A program made the position numbers and the translations under genes. 64,000 nt of DNA from assembly GCA_965277615.1 (NCBI GenBank), contig CBDIDG010000006.1, positions 1,612,001 to 1,676,000 of the forward strand. The letters are read 5' to 3'. This DNA comes from Bog-532 sp965277615. GTDB lineage: Bacteria; Actinomycetota; Actinomycetes; Streptosporangiales; Streptosporangiaceae. Below are positions 59,348 to 64,000 of the stretch, one piece after another. The first letter of the stretch is position 1; every line of letters starts with the position of its first letter. The notes beneath the pieces were generated by a model, which worked only from the letters and a program-made list of their open reading frames with translations, was not told the DNA's origin and searched no databases.

Positions 59348-60174
59348 GTGCCGGACGGATCGGTGCTCGCAGCGGGAGGCGGGTACAGCCTCGCTGAAGT
59401 GCGCTGCCCGGGTGCCCCAGGCGGGTTCGCTCAGCCGGAAGCGGAACACGGGCATGTGCTCGTCGCCACCTACCGCGGAGCTTTCGTCCGCCGGGTGGCC
59501 GGCCGGGAAGTGTTCGTCGACGGCAGCGTGGCGTACCTGAGCGCACCGGGCACCGTGGAGGAGTTCGCGCACCCGGTCCCCGGGGGTGATGTCTGCACCG
59601 TCATCCGCTTCGACCCTGGGCTGATCGCGGCGCTCAGCGGCGGCGCCCCGGATCTTGCGGATCCGGCGCTGCCGATGAACGGGGCCAGCGAACTAGCGCT
59701 GCGACAAGCGACTGAGCTGGCCCGGATCGGCGACCCCGACGGCAGCCTGGCCGAGCGGGTGACCCGGCTCGCCTCCGGCCTGCTGGCCCGCCGGTTCCCC
59801 GACCGCGTAGCCAGCGGCCGCCCGGCCACCGCCGCGGCCCACAGGCGACTGGTAAGCCAGACCAAAGCTGCCCTGGCCGCCGACTCGCGCCTGGGGCTGA
59901 TCGAGCTCAGCCGACTGGCCGGCTGCTCCCCGCACCACCTCAGCCGCGTGTTTACCCCCTCACCGGGTGCACTGTCAGCCAGTACCGGAACCGGATGCGC
60001 GTCACCAATGCGCTGCAGCGGATCGGCGACGGCGAGCAGGACCTCGCCACCCTCGCGGCTGAACTCTGATTCTCAGATCACTCCCACCTGACCAGGACGA
60101 TCCGGGCCGCGACAGGGCACCCGCCAGCTGCCTGCCGGGCACTCCTCACCGGGCAGCCGCAACCTCACCGGTGA
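59348..60174 (+). pseudogene. AraC family regulator, frameshifted
   Basis: From GTG 59348 the first 200 residues are a normal AraC ligand domain plus the first helix-turn-helix (LGLIELSRLAGCSPHHLSRV). A shift at the C run near 59953-59959 breaks the frame, and the correct frame resumes as LTGCTVSQYRNRMRVTNALQ, then hits TGA at 60067 where family members have Gly (ELGFSDHSHL), continuing to a stop at 60174. The second helix-turn-helix is therefore lost. It is divergent from the maleylpyruvate isomerase-family gene, its probable former target. Confidence 0.75.
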
Positions 60175-60188
60175 CCGGTCAGGCCGAC

Positions 60189-60815
60189 TCAGAGGCTTGA
60201 CGGTGACCGCAGGACCGCGGCGGAGGCGTGGGCCAGTAGCCACTGGTTCGCACGCTCCAGCGACCAGCCGAACACGTCGTGGGCTCGGAGCAGGCCGTCG
60301 ATGCCGTAGTAGTAGGTGATGATCTGGGTGGCCAGCCGCGCGTCGACATCGTCGCGCAAAGCGCCGATGTGCTCGAGATGGCGGCAGATCTCGGTGAGAT
60401 TGTGGTTGTGCCGCTTTTGCGCGGTGGCCAGCACCTCGGCGGACTCGCCGTCGTGCGGCGCGACCTCGATCACCACCCGGATGACGTCGCCCCACTCCTT
60501 GGTGATCTGGAGGTAGGCGGCGCTCAGGGTCTGCATGATGAGGGCAGCGTCGGCGGCGGCGAGCGACTCCTGGTAAGACTCGGCGACGGCCTGAGACTGC
60601 GTCCAGCTGTCCATAAGCATTCGCAGCAAGCCTTGCTTGCCGCCGCACTGCGCGTACACGGTCGCGGGAGACACCCGGCTCAGCTTGGCGATCTGCTCGA
60701 CCTTCGTCTGGAAGAAGCCGTTCTCGGCGAACAACCGACGGGCCGCGGCAATCACCGCGGCGCGGGTCTGGTCGGCGTACTCCTCGCGCCGTGATCGATC
60801 GGGTTGGGTGTCCAT
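60189..60815 (-). CDS. TetR/AcrR family transcriptional regulator
   Basis: The 208-residue repressor has an N-terminal helix-turn-helix (VIAAARRLFAENGFFQTKVE, LSRVSPATVYAQCGGKQGLL) and a helical ligand domain. ATG 60815. It is divergent from the chloroperoxidase-like hydrolase gene with 112 bp between starts, which contain a short dyad, so it probably represses that gene and itself until an effector binds. Confidence 0.88.
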   Translation of the reverse strand: MDTQPDRSRREEYADQTRAAVIAAARRLFAENGFFQTKVEQIAKLSRVSPATVYAQCGGKQGLLRMLMDSWTQSQAVAESYQESLAAADAALIMQTLSAAYLQITKEWGDVIRVVIEVAPHDGESAEVLATAQKRHNHNLTEICRHLEHIGALRDDVDARLATQIITYYYGIDGLLRAHDVFGWSLERANQWLLAHASAAVLRSPSSL

Positions 60816-60862
60816 GGTGAAATCTTAGTGGCCAGAGCCAAACTTTCCTTGTTAATGAAAAG

Positions 60863-60877
60863 CTCTAACAGCTAGAG
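60863..60877. promoter_or_regulatory. Candidate TetR operator
   Basis: CTCTA and TAGAG form a dyad with a 5-bp spacer (ACAGC) midway between the divergent TetR and hydrolase genes. The surrounding 60 bp are AT-rich. Confidence 0.35.
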
Positions 60878-60927
60878 TCGGACTCCAGTGACCAAACTGG
60901 TTTATGGGCAGAGAAGCGAGGCAGATG

Positions 60928-61752
60928 ATGGCCGAGTTCACGACCCGGGACGGGACCCAGATCTTCTTCAAGGACTGGGGCTCCGGTCAGCCGATCGTCT
61001 TCAGCCACGGGTGGCCCCTGTCGTCCGACGACTGGGACGCCCAGATGATGTTCTTCCTGCACCACGGCTATCGGGTGATCGCTCATGACCGGCGCGGCCA
61101 CGGACGCTCCACGCAGGTCAGCGAAGGCAACGACATGGACCACTACGCCGACGACCTTGCTGATCTGGTCCAGCACCTCGACCTGCACGACGCCATCCAC
61201 ATCGGCCACTCCGCCGGCGGCGGCGAAGTGGCGCGCTACCTCGGTCGCCATGGCGAGTCCCGCGTGGCGAAGGTGATACTGGTCAGCGCGGTGACCCCGT
61301 CGGTCCTGCAGACCGACGCCAACCCGGCCGGCGTACCCCAGGCCGCCTTCGAGAGCTTTCACACGGCGCTGGATGCGAACCGCGCGGAGTTCTACCAGGC
61401 CGTGGCGTCCGGGCCGTTCTACAACTTCGACCAGCCGGGCGTGGACCCCTCCGAGCCGGTCATCGCGAACTGGTGGCGTCAGGGCATGATGGGCGGGGCC
61501 AAGGGGCAGTACGACTGTGTCACGGAGTTCATCCGCCAGGACTACAGCGAGGACCTGAAGAAGGTCACCGTGCCGGTCCTGGCCATGAACGGTGACGGCG
61601 ACCAGGTCGTCCCGCACGACTCCTCGGGTCCCCGCGCCGTCAAACTGGTGCAGAACGGCACGCTGAAGACGTACCCGGGCTTCCCGCATGGGATGCTGAC
61701 CACGCACGCCGACGTGCTCAACCCCGACCTGCTGGCCTTTATCCAGTCCTGA
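60928..61752 (+). CDS. Alpha/beta hydrolase, non-haem chloroperoxidase-like
   Basis: The 274-residue enzyme matches cofactor-free haloperoxidase/perhydrolase-type hydrolases: IVFSHGWPLSSDDWDAQMMF, VIAHDRRGHGRS, AIHIGHSAGGGEVARYLGRH with the nucleophilic Ser, LAMNGDGDQVVP with the Asp and YPGFPHGMLTTHADV with the His. These enzymes hydrolyse esters and can form peracids. ATG 60928 (or 60925) follows GCGAGG. Cytoplasmic. Probably controlled by the divergent TetR gene. Confidence 0.9.
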   Translation: MAEFTTRDGTQIFFKDWGSGQPIVFSHGWPLSSDDWDAQMMFFLHHGYRVIAHDRRGHGRSTQVSEGNDMDHYADDLADLVQHLDLHDAIHIGHSAGGGEVARYLGRHGESRVAKVILVSAVTPSVLQTDANPAGVPQAAFESFHTALDANRAEFYQAVASGPFYNFDQPGVDPSEPVIANWWRQGMMGGAKGQYDCVTEFIRQDYSEDLKKVTVPVLAMNGDGDQVVPHDSSGPRAVKLVQNGTLKTYPGFPHGMLTTHADVLNPDLLAFIQS

Positions 61753-61777
61753 TCGTCCTGGCACCGGGGAAGACGGG

Positions 61778-61793
61778 GGAGCCGGGTGGCTCC
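61778..61793 (+). terminator. Short hairpin after chloroperoxidase-like gene
   Basis: GGAGCC and GGCTCC form a 6-bp stem with loop GGGT, 25 bp after the stop. Only weakly terminator-like; no T run. Confidence 0.35.
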
Positions 61794-61946
61794 TGTCAGC
61801 GATGACGAATGCCCGTGATCGACCCAAAGTGCCTCGCGCTGCGACGGCGCACCCGCGCCGGGCGTGCGTCCTCAACGCTGAGCCCGGTGGCGGGTACGCC
61901 CAACCCCGCCGTTCCTGATTCCGCTACGGCTCACGAATCGGCTAAA

Positions 61947-63053
61947 TCACCCAGTTTCGGGTTCGCCGACTCCCGCCTCCATGGACAGCGACCGCGGGTT
62001 CAGTCCGCGGTGAGTTAGGAAGATCTCGAAACTCGCACGCTGCTCAGCTGTGGCCTGCTGCGCCGCGTGGAGACGCCTGGGATCGGCCAAGGTGGGCCGG
62101 ACCAGGTTGATGGCCCCGCCCAGGTTCGGGTCGGGCGCCGCCTGGAGGCCGTCGGCCCGGGCCAGGCGCCGGTTGAACTCATCCTGCGATGGTCCCAGGT
62201 CAGGCATGACCCAGAAAGGGCCGTCGAGACCCAGTTGGTAGGAGCAGTAACTGCCACCCCACGGCTCGGCAGCAGACCGGACGTGGGCGGCGAAGGCCGT
62301 ACCGTCTGGGTCCACCCGGATGGCGTCGGTGCCGAGCGCAGGGCTGAAGGCCCGCTGACCCTCGGCGATGACAGCAGACCCCGGCCGCGCCGAAGACTCG
62401 CAGTTCTCGATGGGACCGTCTTCCACGTAAAACGCATGCAGGTGGGCGTGCTGCGCCTCCTGGCGGGGATTCTTGGTGATCACCCCGCCAGGGCCAGCGG
62501 CGGCGGTCCCACGCGCGACCTCCACATCGCGCAGGTAGGCCAGGTTGGCGGCGCTGTCATTGGCCCCGAACACCACCTGTCCGCGGTCCAGGTCGCGGTA
62601 CCACTGCGCGATCAAGGTCATCGCGGTAGAACGAGCCGCCAATTCCTGGGCCGTGGCCGACGACCATCCGTCCCGATGGACCCGGGGCACCATGAGCGTG
62701 TGGGGCCGGGCTACCCGGCCGGGTCCATTAGCGAGCATGAAGGGGTTGCGATCGAGGACCAGGTCCACCAGCGCGGCGCCATCAGCTGCGGTAACCGACC
62801 CCAGGTAATTGGGCAGGCCGGGCACGTCGTTGAACACGTCCACCGGATGAAACCGGCGGGAGAACTCCCCCGGCCGCACCACGCCCCGGACGTTACCGGT
62901 GGCCCGGTCGACCAAGGCCCAGCTCCCGGCCCTGGTGTCACCGCCCGGGAACGGGTACCCCTTGGTGGTGAGATCGTCATCGCTGTAAGTCCACAGCTGG
63001 CGCAGCTCGACCTGGGTGAGCGGGAAAAGCCAGCGCTCCGGGTGATCGGACAC
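61947..63053 (-). CDS. Unusually long HIT-like superfamily protein
   Basis: GTG 63053 gives 368 residues. The middle shows the HIT layout: RPHTLMVPRVHRDGWSSATA as the strand-loop before the helix, VVFGANDSAANLAYLRD as the second strand region, and QEAQHAHLHAFYVEDG with the H-x-H-x-H-x-x triad that binds nucleotide phosphate. Ordinary HIT proteins are 110-150 residues; here about 100 residues precede and 150 follow. The fold suggests nucleotidyl hydrolase or transferase chemistry, as in GalT relatives. It lies 46 bp after a GH59-like gene on the same strand. Family not recognised beyond this motif. Confidence 0.5.
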   Translation of the reverse strand: MSDHPERWLFPLTQVELRQLWTYSDDDLTTKGYPFPGGDTRAGSWALVDRATGNVRGVVRPGEFSRRFHPVDVFNDVPGLPNYLGSVTAADGAALVDLVLDRNPFMLANGPGRVARPHTLMVPRVHRDGWSSATAQELAARSTAMTLIAQWYRDLDRGQVVFGANDSAANLAYLRDVEVARGTAAAGPGGVITKNPRQEAQHAHLHAFYVEDGPIENCESSARPGSAVIAEGQRAFSPALGTDAIRVDPDGTAFAAHVRSAAEPWGGSYCSYQLGLDGPFWVMPDLGPSQDEFNRRLARADGLQAAPDPNLGGAINLVRPTLADPRRLHAAQQATAEQRASFEIFLTHRGLNPRSLSMEAGVGEPETG

Positions 63054-63099
63054 CGTCCCATGATCGCGCTCATCGAAACCCAGCGCGCCGCGGGCCGCT

Positions 63100-64000
63100 T
63101 CAGTACGGGCTCACCGAGAACTCCTTGAACTGAGTGGATGACCAGGTGCCGCGGAAGGCGTCGGTCTCGATCCCGGGGATGCCGGTGGCGTAGTTCGGGT
63201 CATGGTCGGTGACCGTAGCCACCGGCTGGCCATCCACCCAGGCGGTGATCGTCGTCCCGTGGACCGCGATCGCGAGCGCCGTCCACTCCCCCGGCGACGG
63301 CGCCGCTATCGAGCCGCTGGCCAGCACGGTGTTGCCGATACTCATGCTGTTTTTAGTCAGCCACCAGCCGCCGGCCGACCCGAGATCCAGTAGGTAGCCG
63401 CGGAAGTTGAAAATCTGGTCACCCTGGCGGCTGAACCGTGCGATAAGCCCGCCGGATTGGCCGCCGGCGGTGAAGCATAGGCAGGCGCTGACCTTGTAGT
63501 CGGTGGCCATGTCGCTGCTGCCGATGACCGCGTAAGGAAAACGCGTCGCGGCCTGGTCGCGCGGGTGCCAGAAGATTGGTCGCTGCGGTGTGGCCTGGCC
63601 CACGACGTACGCGCCAGAGCCGTCGGCCGCGGGAGCAAACTCAAAACTGCCGTCTTGCGGGGCCAGGAAAGGCGGCATCGTCCCGGCTGCGGGCGCGGTC
63701 CTGGTCCACTGGTCGGAGTAGGGCAGCGGGAAGGGCTGGCTGGCCGGGATCGGTGGGGTCATGACGCCCTGGCCGGTGGTGCTGGTGAAGCTGTAGATGA
63801 AGCCGGCCAGGCAGCCAAAGGTGAAGCTTCCGTCGGCGTCGAGAGCGATGTCGGCCCGACGCAGCAGCCAGTCGGCCGGGTTGTCCGATGCCGGGCTGGT
63901 GCGCCAGACGTGGACCGTGCCGCCCGGCAGGCCGCCCTCGACTGACACGGTGATGGTCTGCTGTGAGGTGGCCGTGGTGGTTTCGGCGATCAGGCTCCAG
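63100..64000 (-). CDS. GH59-like galactosylceramidase, C-terminal part (cut by window edge)
   Basis: The frame is open to the right edge, so the N-terminal catalytic barrel lies outside. The visible 300 residues match the end of GH59 galactosylceramidases: PPIPASQPFPLPYSDQWTR (as in the family KSQPFP-x-Y region), APQDGSFEFAPAADGSGAYV, RPIFWHP, then a lectin-like sandwich (ATDYKVSACLCF, GGLIARF, GEWTALAIAVHGTTITAWVD). GH59 enzymes remove galactose from glycolipids or other galactosides and are usually secreted. It is followed by the HIT-like gene in the same direction. Confidence 0.65.
   Translation of the reverse strand, partial: WSLIAETTTATSQQTITVSVEGGLPGGTVHVWRTSPASDNPADWLLRRADIALDADGSFTFGCLAGFIYSFTSTTGQGVMTPPIPASQPFPLPYSDQWTRTAPAAGTMPPFLAPQDGSFEFAPAADGSGAYVVGQATPQRPIFWHPRDQAATRFPYAVIGSSDMATDYKVSACLCFTAGGQSGGLIARFSRQGDQIFNFRGYLLDLGSAGGWWLTKNSMSIGNTVLASGSIAAPSPGEWTALAIAVHGTTITAWVDGQPVATVTDHDPNYATGIPGIETDAFRGTWSSTQFKEFSVSPY

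Overview
The window comes from a high-GC actinomycete. Supporting signs are pervasive GC-rich coding, frequent GTG starts with GGAGG-type ribosome sites, a mycothiol-dependent isomerase family protein, very large AAA-ATPase LuxR (LAL/MalT-like) regulators, GlcG/HbpS and MMPL proteins, and actinomycete-type integrase remnants. The genus cannot be fixed from sequence alone.

The left edge (1-6.6 kb) looks like ordinary chromosome. It holds the end of an MFS exporter, a NodIJ/DrrAB-like ABC exporter operon, a GtrA membrane protein, a DUF4267 protein paired divergently with a TetR regulator over a palindromic operator, and a GT51 peptidoglycan glycosyltransferase. It ends at an intact tRNA-Pro(GGG) at 6613-6686.

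From that tRNA to about 49.2 kb the window is a layered integration island. The 3' part of the tRNA-Pro recurs at 12297, 16392, 45554 (split, second half at 46922) and 49028. Directly right of every copy lies a tyrosine integrase or its remnant, on the minus strand, reading toward the att copy. The integrase types run A, B, C, A, B, so several elements appear to have integrated serially. A tRNA-Val 3' fragment with a second type C integrase remnant lies at 20.7 kb. Cargo includes an ABC transporter plus two-component operon, a nucleotidyltransferase pseudogene, a GH65 phosphorylase with a PfkB kinase, an ECF sigma factor with a clipped anti-sigma, an asparagine synthetase with an M15-like peptidase, a broken cydA, two LAL regulators each beside an alpha/beta hydrolase, a nitrilase-fold protein translationally coupled to a SRPBCC protein, a secreted TAP-like hydrolase, a tandem SRPBCC protein and a HicBA toxin-antitoxin pair. 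ISs of the IS1380, IS256, IS1182, IS481 and IS3 families are present; the IS1182 sits inside the IS256 with both target duplications readable. A dispersed ~46-bp hairpin repeat occurs four times, twice beside truncated genes.

The right part (50.6-64 kb) is calmer: a LysR regulator, a muconolactone isomerase-like protein, a GlcG/HbpS protein, a MMPL exporter, a third LAL regulator, a maleylpyruvate isomerase-family gene divergent from a broken AraC gene, a TetR/chloroperoxidase-like pair, and an operon of a GH59-like galactosidase followed by an unusually long HIT-like protein. Candidates for something undescribed are the serial tRNA-Pro archipelago, the nitrilase-fold/SRPBCC pair, the dispersed hairpin repeat and the HIT-like/GH59 pair.
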